DNA of 64,000 nt from Proteobacteria bacterium UBA7415 (GTDB lineage: Bacteria > Pseudomonadota > Gammaproteobacteria > Arenicellales > Arenicellaceae), in the NCBI GenBank assembly GCA_002470515.1, contig DKML01000005.1, positions 1 to 64,000 on the forward strand, read 5' to 3'. Position 1 is the stretch's first letter. The number at the start of each line of letters is the position of its first letter. A model generated the notes under the pieces. The model did not search any database. It saw only the letters and a program-made list of their open reading frames with translations, and was not told the DNA's origin. Made by a program: the position numbers and the translations under genes. Shown here in pieces: positions 7,845-16,426 of this stretch.

Positions 7845-8465
7845 ATGGCTTTCAGGTTGATAACGAATCGTAAAAGATCAGGCTTTACTCTGATCGAAGT
7901 CGTTGTTGCCGTTGCGATTTTTGCCGTAATTTCATCAATTATCTTTCCTGCGCTTATTCAGTTTTTGGATGCTCGTGAAAGAATATTGGAAAAAAACCAT
8001 CAGGTTACAGAATTACAAAAATTTTTTCTGTACCTTGAACGTGATCTTCGTTTTGCCAGTAACCGCTTAGGCAAAGATGAATATGGTGACGCCTTAAAGA
8101 GCGCTATGACGGTTAATGACGGCAGTCTGTTTGAATTGACGGCTGTTTATCCAGATTTACGCATGTCTGGGGTTGGTGTCCCGCGTAGGGTTAAATGGGA
8201 GCTCATTGATGGGCATTTGATTAGAACGCAATACCCCGTAATGGACCCCGATGGCGACACAAGGGTAAACAAACGGGCTTTTTTGGAAGATATAGATGAC
8301 GTAGAAATTATTGTTCACTATATCGAAGATGGGCGCAGCTCTGAGACCAAACGGTGGAGTGAGTCTAAGAAGCTACCGGACCTTATCCAGCTGCGTCTAG
8401 AGATGAAAAACAAAATAGTTTACGAGCGACATATTCTAATGCTTAGCGGGGCTACATCGGACTAA
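7845..8465 (+). CDS. gspJ: Type II secretion minor pseudopilin GspJ
   Basis: The 206-residue protein has the prepilin motif RSGFTLIEVVVAVAIFAVIS about 12 residues in and the expected size for GspJ. The stretch EKNHQVTELQKFFLYLERDL resembles the GspJ helix that leads into ERDLRF and the large beta domain with its PRRVKWEL strand. It forms the tip trimer with GspI and GspK and would be cleaved by GspO. Its last base is shared with the first codon of gspK, so translation is coupled. Confidence 0.88.
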   Translation: MAFRLITNRKRSGFTLIEVVVAVAIFAVISSIIFPALIQFLDARERILEKNHQVTELQKFFLYLERDLRFASNRLGKDEYGDALKSAMTVNDGSLFELTAVYPDLRMSGVGVPRRVKWELIDGHLIRTQYPVMDPDGDTRVNKRAFLEDIDDVEIIVHYIEDGRSSETKRWSESKKLPDLIQLRLEMKNKIVYERHILMLSGATSD

Positions 8466-9643
8466 TGCAACCTAGGCTAACGATTGGCGTTCCTAATAGA
8501 ACTTGTCTTCGCGTGAATCCATGGGCTTCTCAACAAGAGGGTGTGGTTTTACTGGTGGTGGTGATGCTTGTGTTCCTTATGGTCACATTGCTTGCGTTTA
8601 TGGTTGAGGATCAGCATCTGTTATTCCGTAGAGTTTCAAATCAAAATGTCGCAGAGCAGGGGTATCAATATGCTCAGGGAGCAAATGCATGGGCAATGCG
8701 CCTACTGCACGATGATCTTGATCGTACCACAGACCATCAGAAAGAAGATTGGGCAAAAATTGGCCAGATTGGTGAGCCTCAAGAAAGTGTAGAGCGTGAC
8801 CGCTTTTCCCTGGACCGAGAAGACGCCGAAGAAGAAGAGCCATTGCCGACAATTGATTTTGGCGAAGTTCCGATTGATTTCTTCGTAATGGATCTGCAAG
8901 CTCGATATAATATAAACAATCTGTATGTACCTACACCAGCAAATCGAGATGCGCAGAAAAGGATATTTTATAATATTCTTGAACTTGCTGGGTTGACTGA
9001 ATATGAGCAAAAAGATGAGTTGTATGACTCTCTATTAGACTGGATGGACCCTAATGAGGAAGAACAACCCAACGGTTTCGAAAGTGGAAACTACGCTAGC
9101 TTGGAATTGCCATATTATGCAGCGGACCAGCCACTTTCTTCTCTAGGCGAGTTGCGTTTTGTGAAGGGTTTTACGCCTCAGATTATTGCCGACTTAGAAC
9201 CGTTCGTTACGGTGTTGCCTGCTGAAAATGTGCCCGTCAATATTAATTCAGGAAGTGCAGAAGTGTTGGCGTCGTTAAGTTCAGGAGCACTGGTTAATTC
9301 AGGCGCGCTTGCGGGCATTGTTGAGCTGCGCAAGCAGCCAGAGTTCTTAGGTTTTATTCAAACAGACATTAATCTAGTTGAAACTGCTATTATCAATGCT
9401 TCAGGTGGGGAGGCCGCATTGCCTGTTCGAGGAATGCTGTCAATCAATAGTCAGTACTATCAAATCAACGTAAAAGTTACTTTAGACAAGTCGGTCTATT
9501 GCATGAGAACAAAAATATATAGAGATTCAAGGCGGACGGACGCGAAGATCGCAGACTCCATAAAAGTGTTGTCTCGCGAGTATGATTCCTTGTGTCTAAA
9601 CCATCGCCCGCTCGCTGAAGTGAATGTCGATGATATATATTAG
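8465..9643 (+). CDS. gspK: Type II secretion minor pseudopilin GspK
   Basis: At 392 residues this is the largest pseudopilin. Its motif QEGVVLLVVVMLVFLMVTLL lacks the Glu at mature position 5, as expected for GspK. The middle carries the helix-hairpin-helix-like GspK domain, with LLDWMDPNEEEQPNG, YYAADQPLSSLGELRFVKGF and VPVNINSGSAEVLASL all typical. GspK caps the pseudopilus tip and binds calcium in characterised systems. The unusual N-terminus (about 25 residues before EGVVLL) could mean a later true start. The gene overlaps gspL by 20 bases. Confidence 0.86.
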   Translation: MQPRLTIGVPNRTCLRVNPWASQQEGVVLLVVVMLVFLMVTLLAFMVEDQHLLFRRVSNQNVAEQGYQYAQGANAWAMRLLHDDLDRTTDHQKEDWAKIGQIGEPQESVERDRFSLDREDAEEEEPLPTIDFGEVPIDFFVMDLQARYNINNLYVPTPANRDAQKRIFYNILELAGLTEYEQKDELYDSLLDWMDPNEEEQPNGFESGNYASLELPYYAADQPLSSLGELRFVKGFTPQIIADLEPFVTVLPAENVPVNINSGSAEVLASLSSGALVNSGALAGIVELRKQPEFLGFIQTDINLVETAIINASGGEAALPVRGMLSINSQYYQINVKVTLDKSVYCMRTKIYRDSRRTDAKIADSIKVLSREYDSLCLNHRPLAEVNVDDIY

Positions 9644-10817
9644 CCTAGAAGCACCTTACGAATGGGTGCACGCAGAAGGTACTCGAATTGAAGCTTTTGG
9701 TGAGGTTCCTGGGCTAGGCGATTATCCGATTTCAGGTGAAGAGACGGTAGTTGGTGTCGTCCCTGGTGAATGGGTTACGTCACATCTAGTAACGCTACCC
9801 GCTAAAACACGCAAGCAGTTTAATGCGGCTGTACCCTACGCTCTTGAAGAGCTGTTTGCACAAGATATAGAAGAAGTGCACTTTGTGTGCCCGAAATGGC
9901 AGGCAGACAGCCAGATAACTGTTTACAGCGTAGCCAAATCGAAGCTACAAGAGTGGGCAAATCTTGCCAAAACGTACTCAATTCCAGCAACGCGTATTGT
10001 TCCTGATTATGCCTTATTACCACAACACGACGTGGCAGAGTGCTCACTAGCGGTTTCAGGTGATCGTGCTTTGGCTCAGTCAAAGGATGGTTTTGGAGTG
10101 ACTATGGATTTAGACTTTGTGAATCTATGGCTTAAGGAGACGCCTCTGAGTGCTGTTATCGCCGTCAATAACAAGGATTTTGCCGAACGGCTGATTAAGG
10201 ACAATTCAGAGAGGGACATTCGCCACTGGTCATTTGGAGACCGTATGGCGCACTGGCTAGAGTATTCAGGACAAGCAGATATTGATTTATGGACCGATCA
10301 AACGCGTCCTCGCTCTCGTAAGAGCTTATTCGTAGAGTACTGGCAAGCGGCTGCTCTGATCGGGATCACCATAACGGTATTAGCCACAAGCGAAATACAT
10401 ACTTATCTCTCATTACATCGTGAAATAAAACTAATTACCCAGGAAAGCCAGGAGCTGGTAAAGCGATTGGTTCCAGAACTAGATTATGTCACCGAGGGTC
10501 AAGAACGAACCTATGCCGAGAAAATTCTATCTCGACAAAGCCAAGGTGCAAGTCCATCGTCTTTGCCACGAATGCTCGTTGCGCTGACTCCGGTGCTCAG
10601 GTCAGAAAATATATTGTTGAAAGAAGTTGTTTATGAACGAAGTGAGCTCACAATATCAGGCTATATAAGTAATCTTGGCCAGGTTGATTCGGTTGTCAAG
10701 AAGCTCGAGAGCTTACCAAGCTACACTGCAAAATTACAAGGCACGAGCAATGAGGGTGACACCATTGTTGCGACGTTCGTTGTTGCTTCTGAACAAAATA
10801 CTATGGAGGTTGAATAG
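9624..10817 (+). CDS. gspL: Type II secretion inner-membrane protein GspL
   Basis: The 397-residue protein has the GspL plan. A cytoplasmic actin-like domain covers about residues 1-235 (VPGEWVTSHLVTLPAKTRKQ, then ALEELFAQDIEEVHF). A single membrane helix lies near 245-262, and a periplasmic ferredoxin-like domain closes the protein, with LPRMLVALTPVL and the ISGYISNLGQVDSVV strand. GspL links the GspE ATPase to the periplasmic platform and pairs with GspM. The first ATG at 9624 lies inside the end of gspK; a second ATG two codons later is equally possible. Confidence 0.85.
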   Translation: MSMIYISLEAPYEWVHAEGTRIEAFGEVPGLGDYPISGEETVVGVVPGEWVTSHLVTLPAKTRKQFNAAVPYALEELFAQDIEEVHFVCPKWQADSQITVYSVAKSKLQEWANLAKTYSIPATRIVPDYALLPQHDVAECSLAVSGDRALAQSKDGFGVTMDLDFVNLWLKETPLSAVIAVNNKDFAERLIKDNSERDIRHWSFGDRMAHWLEYSGQADIDLWTDQTRPRSRKSLFVEYWQAAALIGITITVLATSEIHTYLSLHREIKLITQESQELVKRLVPELDYVTEGQERTYAEKILSRQSQGASPSSLPRMLVALTPVLRSENILLKEVVYERSELTISGYISNLGQVDSVVKKLESLPSYTAKLQGTSNEGDTIVATFVVASEQNTMEVE

Positions 10818-10818
10818 T

Positions 10819-11325
10819 ATGCCTCTGGTTGAAGAACTCCGTCAAAGATGGCTTACTTTGAGTGGGCGGGAACAGGTGGTTTTGGGTTGTGGGGGGCTGC
10901 TAGTCCTGATTATTTTGATGTATCAATTTCTTTATCGGCCAGCCCACATTGCGAAAGCTACAATGCAGAATAATATCGGCGATTTACGCTCGAACCTTGT
11001 TTGGCTGCGCGAACAAGTTGAACATGGCGTTGAGGGCGGGGGTCAAACGTCTACTGTAAATAATGCCGGCGAAGGCCAGTCATTAGTGGCTGTGTTAGAG
11101 AGCGTTGCCAGGGCAAATAACCTAGAGGGCAGTATTCAGCAACTCACGCCAGGCGACTCTGATAATCAAGTGCGGCTAGTTCTTGATAACGCATCTTTTA
11201 ACAGTTGGGTAAAGTGGGTGTCAGAATTAGAGCAAAAATACGGAGTGATTGTCGAAAGCGCTACGGTGGAACGGCTGAGTAATCCAGATACCGCAGAGAT
11301 ACGCATGCAACTAAGGCGCAATTAA
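10819..11325 (+). CDS. gspM: Type II secretion inner-membrane protein GspM
   Basis: I place the start at ATG 10819, one base after the gspL stop, because GGAGGT lies 8-13 bases upstream; the open frame extends further back only inside gspL. The 168-residue product has a short cytoplasmic tail with LSGREQVVLG, a membrane helix (LLVLIILMYQFLY), then a coiled stretch and a periplasmic ferredoxin-like domain ending with VESATVERL, all usual for GspM. It dimerises with GspL in the inner-membrane platform. It is the last gene of the run; no gspN follows, only a terminator. Confidence 0.83.
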   Translation: MPLVEELRQRWLTLSGREQVVLGCGGLLVLIILMYQFLYRPAHIAKATMQNNIGDLRSNLVWLREQVEHGVEGGGQTSTVNNAGEGQSLVAVLESVARANNLEGSIQQLTPGDSDNQVRLVLDNASFNSWVKWVSELEQKYGVIVESATVERLSNPDTAEIRMQLRRN

Positions 11326-11379
11326 CCAAGCCTATCGTTTGTAGAAGACTCGCCTACAGTTTTACAGAGCTATCTCAAA

Positions 11380-11415
11380 AAAACGGCCAACATTCGATGA
11401 ATGTTGGCCGTTTTT
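11380..11415. terminator. Bidirectional terminator between gspM and the cytochrome gene
   Basis: A perfect 14-bp inverted repeat (AACGGCCAACATTC at 11382-11395 and its complement at 11399-11412) with a 3-base loop is flanked by A-rich and T-rich runs. It can therefore end transcription of both convergent genes. Confidence 0.85.
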
Positions 11416-11494
11416 CTCAACCGTTATCTAACTTTACTCTCTAAACAAAAGCAAGCTCAAGTTTAGTTAAGGATGAACAGATCAATAGTGCTTT

Positions 11495-11995
11495 CTATTG
11501 AACTGCTTCAACCATATGATCTACTGCTGCTTTAACCGACTCATCAGACAGACTCATGTTTCCGCCCTTCGCTGGCATATACCCAGCCGAGCCTTGAAAT
11601 CCTTCTATAGCGTGGGTGTAGAGAGTTTCAATGCCTTGTCCAACTCGATCCGCCCAACCTGCCTTGTCTGCGAATAACGGTGCTCCAGCAACTCCAGCAT
11701 CGTGACACGCAGCGCAACTGGCATAAGCTTCTGCGCCAGTTAATACAACAGGCTCCGCAACCACAGGTGTAACCGCACCTTCAGAGGGTGAAGACGAGAA
11801 CTCGCCAACCGGAGCAAGTCTTTGACCAACTGCAGCTGTGTTTTCAATATCGCTACGCTCGTCAAGTCTAGTTGTTACATCATCAGCCGCGAAAATCGCA
11901 AGTACCACAATGATGATTGTCATCACTGTCATAGCCAAAATCATTAATACAAACAAACGACCAAAAGTCGAATCATTCATGTGTTCATCACTCAT
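11495..11995 (-). CDS. Membrane-anchored cytochrome c5-type protein
   Basis: The 166-residue protein has an N-terminal membrane helix (residues ~15-36) that anchors it to the inner membrane. A Pro/Val/Glu-rich linker leads to one c-type haem domain. The haem motif is CAACH, and the MPAKGGN stretch with LSDESVKAAVDHM is the cytochrome c5/CycB signature, where the Met is the second haem ligand. Such proteins carry electrons in the periplasm to terminal oxidases or other acceptors. It is transcribed alone, convergent with the gsp genes. The partner complex cannot be read from the context. Confidence 0.85.
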   Translation of the reverse strand: MSDEHMNDSTFGRLFVLMILAMTVMTIIIVVLAIFAADDVTTRLDERSDIENTAAVGQRLAPVGEFSSSPSEGAVTPVVAEPVVLTGAEAYASCAACHDAGVAGAPLFADKAGWADRVGQGIETLYTHAIEGFQGSAGYMPAKGGNMSLSDESVKAAVDHMVEAVQ

Positions 11996-12169
11996 AAGAA
12001 AACCCAGTGTATTTACTGTTGCTTGATTTGTTAAAAATATCTTTAATAGCCGCGAGATTATAGCCGAACTGTAGAGCGTCTAAAACAGGTTTTGAACCGA
12101 AGTCTACCCACCCCAGCAGGTTGTCGCCTAATTTTACACTTTAGTTGCTCTATTTCTGCGCCTGATTGA

Positions 12170-13660
12170 CTATTTCAATATGCTGCCCAAAATTCCTCTG
12201 AGAACCCGTTGCCCAAATTGAGTGCCTAGAGACCGAGCCGCGCTCTTTATAAATGCCTCAGTAGGGGACTCTCTATTGCTACTACGCGAACGAGTAGATT
12301 GTTTTGCGCGCTTGAGTTCTGCTTCTTCAATGGCTAGCCTTTCTTCTTCAAGCTTGGCATCAGCATCAGCACGAGCAGCTCTTGCGATCAGCATTTCGTA
12401 AGCTGACTCTCGATCTAAATCTTGCTCGTAACGGCCTCTAAAGGGTGATCGTTCAATCTGCTCGGCGCGCTCTGCGTCATTCATCGGGCCTATTCGAGAT
12501 TCAGGCGGGCGAATTAGTATTCTTTCTACTTGAGAAGGTATACCGTCTTCATCCAGAGTGCTCACCAATGCCTCGCCAACACCGAGCTCTGTGATGATCT
12601 GTTGAGTATCTAGCTTTGGATTTGCTCGAAACGTGCCGGCGACAGTGCGCACAGCTTTTTGGTCCTTGGGAGTGAATGCCCGCAGAGCGTGCTGTATCTT
12701 AAGTCCAAGCTGGCCTAAGATCTCTTCGGGAACATCTAGAGGACTCTGAGAGACAAAGTAAATGCCGACGCCTTTAGAGCGAATGAGTCGAACTACCTGT
12801 TCAATTTTATCGACCAATACTTTTGGTGCATCATCAAAGAGTAAATGAGCCTCATCAAAAAACATCACAAACTTTGGCTTTGCTGCATCGCCAACTTCTG
12901 GCAAGGTCTCAAAAAGCTCGGACATTAGCCATAATAAAAATGTAGCGTAAAGCCTGGGAGACGTTTGAATGAGTGTACTCGCATCCAATATGTTGATGAC
13001 TCCGCGACCGCTAAAGTCTCGACTCATAAGATCCTGAAGTTCGATGGCGGGTTCACCCAACAAAAATTCAGCGCCTTGTTCTTCAAGTACCAATAATCCT
13101 CGTTGAATCGCGCCGAGACTTGCCGTAGATATGTTTCCGTATTCAGATTTTAACTCGCCGCGATTATCACCCATCCAAATGAGCAATGATCGTAAGTCCT
13201 TTAAATCTAGAAGGAGCATTCCCTGGTCATCGGCCAATTTAAAACAGGAGTAGAGTATTCCAGTTTGAGTGTCGTTGAGGTTGAGCAAGTTTGCCAAAAG
13301 TAATGGGCCAATCTCACTGACAGTGGTGCGCAAAGGGTGGCCATTCTTTTTAAAAAGGTCCCAAAAAACAACTGGGCTTGGCGACATCGAGTAGCCCTCG
13401 ATACCAATCGTATTAATACGTTCATCAATTTTAGGGTGAGGCTTTGCCGCTTTTCCGAGTCCCGATACATCGCCTTTCACATCAGCGAGAAACACGGGCA
13501 CACCAATTTTAGAAAAATTCTCTGCGAGAATTTGCAGTGTTACGGTTTTTCCGGTCCCCGTTGCACCCGACACCATGCCGTGGCGGTTTGCCATTGCGGC
13601 GTCCATGAAAACAGTTTGATGGCCGTTACCGCCAATAAGAAGCTGATGTTTTTCAGTCAT
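12170..13660 (-). CDS. YjgR-type HerA-like ATPase (DUF853)
   Basis: The 496-residue protein matches the YjgR/DUF853 family at full length. A Walker A motif GATGTGKT lies at residues 32-39, VPVFLADVKGDVSGL follows, and the Walker B region reads FVMFFDEAHLLFDDAP near residue 270. RSKGVGIYFVSQSPLDVP is a sensor-like stretch. The C-terminus is a charged helical region rich in Glu and Arg, then a small hydrophobic end. The family belongs to the HerA/FtsK ATPase group and its cellular role is not established. No nuclease partner (NurA-like) lies next to it, so a DNA-end processing role is not supported by context. Confidence 0.88.
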   Translation of the reverse strand: MTEKHQLLIGGNGHQTVFMDAAMANRHGMVSGATGTGKTVTLQILAENFSKIGVPVFLADVKGDVSGLGKAAKPHPKIDERINTIGIEGYSMSPSPVVFWDLFKKNGHPLRTTVSEIGPLLLANLLNLNDTQTGILYSCFKLADDQGMLLLDLKDLRSLLIWMGDNRGELKSEYGNISTASLGAIQRGLLVLEEQGAEFLLGEPAIELQDLMSRDFSGRGVINILDASTLIQTSPRLYATFLLWLMSELFETLPEVGDAAKPKFVMFFDEAHLLFDDAPKVLVDKIEQVVRLIRSKGVGIYFVSQSPLDVPEEILGQLGLKIQHALRAFTPKDQKAVRTVAGTFRANPKLDTQQIITELGVGEALVSTLDEDGIPSQVERILIRPPESRIGPMNDAERAEQIERSPFRGRYEQDLDRESAYEMLIARAARADADAKLEEERLAIEEAELKRAKQSTRSRSSNRESPTEAFIKSAARSLGTQFGQRVLRGILGSILK

Positions 13661-13818
13661 TTACTTAAGTTTTAATTTGTCGTTATTTGTATGTTTGTGG
13701 CCCTGGGGCCGATGTAACCTTTGGGCCATAGCCCAAGAGGTGTTTGCTATGGAGGATATTAGAAGGAACTAGATTTTGCACTTCTTATTGATGTGCTTTT
13801 CGTCGATCCCCCTTGTTA

Positions 13819-14454
13819 TCAAAATAGTTTTTTAACTAGATCCATAACATCGTCCGAAATGTTTCCGTCACCGTCGAAGTCAAGCAGAGACTCAAGTCCT
13901 TGTTCCTTAGCGGGTGCTTGTTTAGTTCGTCCGCCGAGCAGGCTACCAAGCAAGCTTCCCAATCCGCCAGATGAGGAAGTTGGGGTCGACGATTGAGCCA
14001 GTCCACCCAGTAACTCGCCCAGACCACCACTAGATGCTTGGCCTTTTTGGTTAAGCGATGACATAACCAATCCCGCAATTAACGGCAGCATTTTCTTAAG
14101 GGCGCTTAGATCTATTCCCGTTGATTGAGCGGTTTGAGAGGCGACAGTTCTACTGACATCTTTAGAGCCAAATATTTCTCCTAAAATGTCATTGCCTGCT
14201 TGTTGGCTAGTCTCGTTGGCTAACACTTCAGGACGTTGAACCGCAGTTTCAAGACCTTTGTTTTGTTGTAATGTTTTTAGCAGTGCATCGAGTGAAGAGG
14301 GTGACTGCGCTGTTTTTTTAACCCCACCCGCGATAGCTGGAATAAGATTAGTGAGCGCTTTCTCGACCTGAGCATTATCTAGGCCAAACTGTTGACCTAA
14401 CTGCTTAACCACTCCGCCGCCTTGAGCACCGAGTATTTCTTGAATTAAATTCAT
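13819..14454 (-). CDS. DUF937-domain protein with a C-terminal EF-hand-like motif
   Basis: Residues 1 to about 140 follow the DUF937 family: GGGVVKQLGQQFGLDNAQV, LTNLIPAIAGGVKK, then the repeated GNDILGEIFGSKDVSR segment and a second helix bundle with MLPLIAGLVMSSL. A Gly/Ser-rich linker leads to a short tail with D192-F-D194-G-D196-G-N-I-S-D-D202, the spacing of a calcium-binding EF-hand loop. There is no signal peptide. The function of DUF937 proteins is unknown; the calcium link is inference from the motif. Confidence 0.75.
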   Translation of the reverse strand: MNLIQEILGAQGGGVVKQLGQQFGLDNAQVEKALTNLIPAIAGGVKKTAQSPSSLDALLKTLQQNKGLETAVQRPEVLANETSQQAGNDILGEIFGSKDVSRTVASQTAQSTGIDLSALKKMLPLIAGLVMSSLNQKGQASSGGLGELLGGLAQSSTPTSSSGGLGSLLGSLLGGRTKQAPAKEQGLESLLDFDGDGNISDDVMDLVKKLF

Positions 14455-14698
14455 TTAGATTTCCTATCCTTGCAAAAGTTGCGGTGTTACTGCCTTAGGG
14501 CTTTACTCTAAGCTTCAATCCGTTTTCAATCAGCGAATAATGTAAAAAAAAGTTGCACGGTGAGTAATTTATGCGTCATTTTAAGGGTTTGCGTTGCATT
14601 TTGGTTAGCTTGCTCTAGTATTTGTTTACAGTCGTAGTGGTCGTATGGTCAGCCACGAAACGGAAATTCATTATAGAGTTGGGCGGACGGAATATAAA

Positions 14699-15157
14699 AT
14701 GCGAGTTTTAATATTAGAGGATGATCAAGATCAGGCCCTCTTATTACAGGCGTGGCTGACTCGAGATGGGCATCGCTGCCACATTGTTGAGAGCGGCACG
14801 GCTTTTCTAAAAGCGTTTGGCCAAGAGAGTTTTGATTTGGTTATGCTTGACTGGATGGTGCCTAAAGGCAACGGCATGGAAATTTTGCAATCCATTCGTA
14901 AGCATTTCAATTCTACTTTGCCGGTTGTGTTCGTTACTCAGAGGCAAGCTGAGGAGGGTATTGTAGCCGCCTTAGAGAATGGCGCTGACGATTATATGGT
15001 CAAACCTTTAAGGGAAGCCGAAACGCTTGCCAGGGTGAAAGCGTTGGCACGCCGTTCTGGTGATCAGACGGTCTCAACCGTCGAAACGCTCGACTATCCT
15101 CCCTATACCATTGATGCGTCTAAACATGAGGTTAGAATTAATGGTGAGTTGCTTTAA
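14699..15157 (+). CDS. Response regulator receiver half of an interrupted OmpR-type regulator
   Basis: I choose ATG 14699 (MRVLILEDDQDQ) because receiver domains start there; an upstream ATG at 14645 would add 18 unlikely residues. The receiver is complete: acidic E7-D8-D9, phospho-acceptor D51 in VMLDWMVP, the VFVT strand and the conserved Lys in MVKPL. Translation continues into the first strands of the DNA-binding domain (IDASKHEVRINGELL) and then meets TAA at 15155-15157. The frame continues without shift into a full winged helix at 15158. The stop replaces one residue between GELL and the TQKEFDLA helix of the family. This is the first gene of a six-gene signalling operon. Confidence 0.8.
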   Translation: MRVLILEDDQDQALLLQAWLTRDGHRCHIVESGTAFLKAFGQESFDLVMLDWMVPKGNGMEILQSIRKHFNSTLPVVFVTQRQAEEGIVAALENGADDYMVKPLREAETLARVKALARRSGDQTVSTVETLDYPPYTIDASKHEVRINGELL

Positions 15158-15163
15158 ATGACC
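15146..15163 (+). promoter_or_regulatory. Possible restart site: TAA directly followed by ATG with a GGTGA ribosome site
   Basis: GGTGAG, complementary to the anti-Shine-Dalgarno region, ends about 10 bases before an ATG that directly abuts the in-frame TAA. This would allow ribosomes ending the receiver half to restart on the DNA-binding half. Seen in sequence; function is inference. Confidence 0.35.
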
Positions 15164-15403
15164 CAAAAGGAATTTGATTTAGCATTATTCATGTTCCGTA
15201 ATATTGGGCGCGTCGTGTCACGAGGCCACATGTTGGAGATGGTGTGGGCGACAAGTTCGAAATTAAATACTAGAACCGTAGATACTCACATGAGTCGTTT
15301 GCGGAGTAAGCTAGCCATTGATGAGCAACCGTTATGGCGGTTAAGCTCAATTTATAGGCATGGTTATCGATTAGAAAGACTTGAAATGCAAGAACAGGAT
15401 TAG
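15158..15403 (+). CDS. OmpR-type winged-helix DNA-binding half of the interrupted response regulator
   Basis: The 81-residue frame is in phase with the receiver half and holds most of an OmpR/PhoB effector domain. TQKEFDLALFMFRNIGRVVS is the alpha-1 helix region, then SRGHMLEMVW, RTVDTHMSRLRSKL (the recognition helix) and the hairpin wing YRHGYRLERL. It lacks only the first beta strands, which lie before the TAA. It could be made by restart at ATG 15158, giving a free DNA-binding domain, or be untranslated if the stop is a simple nonsense mutation. The next gene starts 4 bases after its stop. Confidence 0.75.
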   Translation: MTQKEFDLALFMFRNIGRVVSRGHMLEMVWATSSKLNTRTVDTHMSRLRSKLAIDEQPLWRLSSIYRHGYRLERLEMQEQD

Positions 15404-15407
15404 ACTA

Positions 15408-15878
15408 ATGCAAGATAAAAAGAAAAGCGCAGATATTATTAACCCAGGTCTAGGCGATATTGAAAAAGTACGCGAGATTCTGTTTGGCAAAAATGTTAAG
15501 CAGTTGGAAGTACGATTAAGCGAACTTGAGCAACATATAGAATCCCAAGCAGAGTTGCTGAATACGCGAATTGATGAAAAGTTTGCAGCGCTTGATCAAA
15601 AACTTCAAAGTGAAGGTGAACAACGAAGTGAAGTTATTAAGCAAATGGAAGTCGATGTTAACGAGCTTGATAAGGGTTTGCGCCACACGCTCAATGAAGT
15701 TGAAGTAGAAACTAGCGATCGAATAAAATCTTTACAGAGCACGTTCAATGAGGCTCAGGAAGCTCTAGCCACCGAGTTACGTGCAGTTGAGAAAGGCCTT
15801 GGTGAAGATAAACTTAGCAAACAAAGCCTTGCCGTTTTGCTAAATGAGTTGGCGTTAAAGCTCAATCAAGGTCAATAG
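15408..15878 (+). CDS. Coiled-coil protein of the signalling operon
   Basis: I place the start at ATG 15408, with AGGA about 8 bases upstream; an in-frame frame opens earlier but overlaps the regulator. The 156-residue product is almost wholly helical and charged, with heptad-like runs from about residue 25 to 140. It begins with GDIEKVREILFGKNVKQLEV, a motif similar to the start of the next gene (LEELKALLLSEDRAELEKL). There is no signal peptide or membrane segment. The function is unknown. Its fixed place between a regulator and the membrane protein suggests a cytoplasmic scaffold for the pathway (inference). Confidence 0.65.
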   Translation: MQDKKKSADIINPGLGDIEKVREILFGKNVKQLEVRLSELEQHIESQAELLNTRIDEKFAALDQKLQSEGEQRSEVIKQMEVDVNELDKGLRHTLNEVEVETSDRIKSLQSTFNEAQEALATELRAVEKGLGEDKLSKQSLAVLLNELALKLNQGQ

Positions 15879-16009
15879 CAATCCAGACTAGTCAAAGCGC
15901 CTGTGTCTAAATCTACTGTTGACACTAGCTGCCTCTAGTCTAGCCCACGCTCTTGAGAACATGCGATTAATCTTCGACATAAAAACACCACACACGCAGA
16001 CCCCAGACT

Positions 16010-16420
16010 ATGGATCAGTTAGAGGAGCTTAAAGCTTTATTGCTATCTGAGGATAGGGCTGAACTCGAGAAATTAAAACGAGCGATAGATGAGCGCCTCA
16101 GTGATGCAAGATTGCGGACTGAGCAAGTGGCATCAATCCTGCCGGCTGCATTAGTACTGAGTGCTGACACTGACCCCGCCTTAGCGCGAGCATTGGCTGT
16201 GCCTGTGTCAGATGGCTTAAAGCGTTCGATTGAGAAAGAGCCTAAGTACTACGGCGATATTTTATATCCGGTGCTCGCACCAGCGATTCGTCAGGCTATT
16301 TCTCAAGCGATGAGCTCTTTACTGGCAACAGTTCAACGAACCTTAGAATCAACGACGACTGCTTCTGGGATTTCCCTGCGAATTAAATCTCTCACAAGCG
16401 GTGTGCCTTACGCTGAATAA
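16010..16420 (+). CDS. N-terminal cytoplasmic part of an interrupted membrane signalling protein
   Basis: The 136-residue frame opens with a helix (LEELKALLLSEDRAELEKLK). A conserved helical region follows, with VASILPAALVLSADTDPALA, KEPKYYGDILYPVLAPAIRQ and TLESTTTASGISLRIKSL. From memory this matches the front of a proteobacterial family often annotated OmpA-family protein, in which the LR.LTSG.PYAE segment runs straight on to LVYRVEHVFLI. Here a TAA at 16418-16420 follows PYAE, and the same frame continues with ALLKSLVFRVEHVYLIER. The stop thus sits exactly where the intact protein would continue. See the next two entries. Confidence 0.6.
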   Translation: MDQLEELKALLLSEDRAELEKLKRAIDERLSDARLRTEQVASILPAALVLSADTDPALARALAVPVSDGLKRSIEKEPKYYGDILYPVLAPAIRQAISQAMSSLLATVQRTLESTTTASGISLRIKSLTSGVPYAE

Positions 16421-16426
16421 GCTTTA

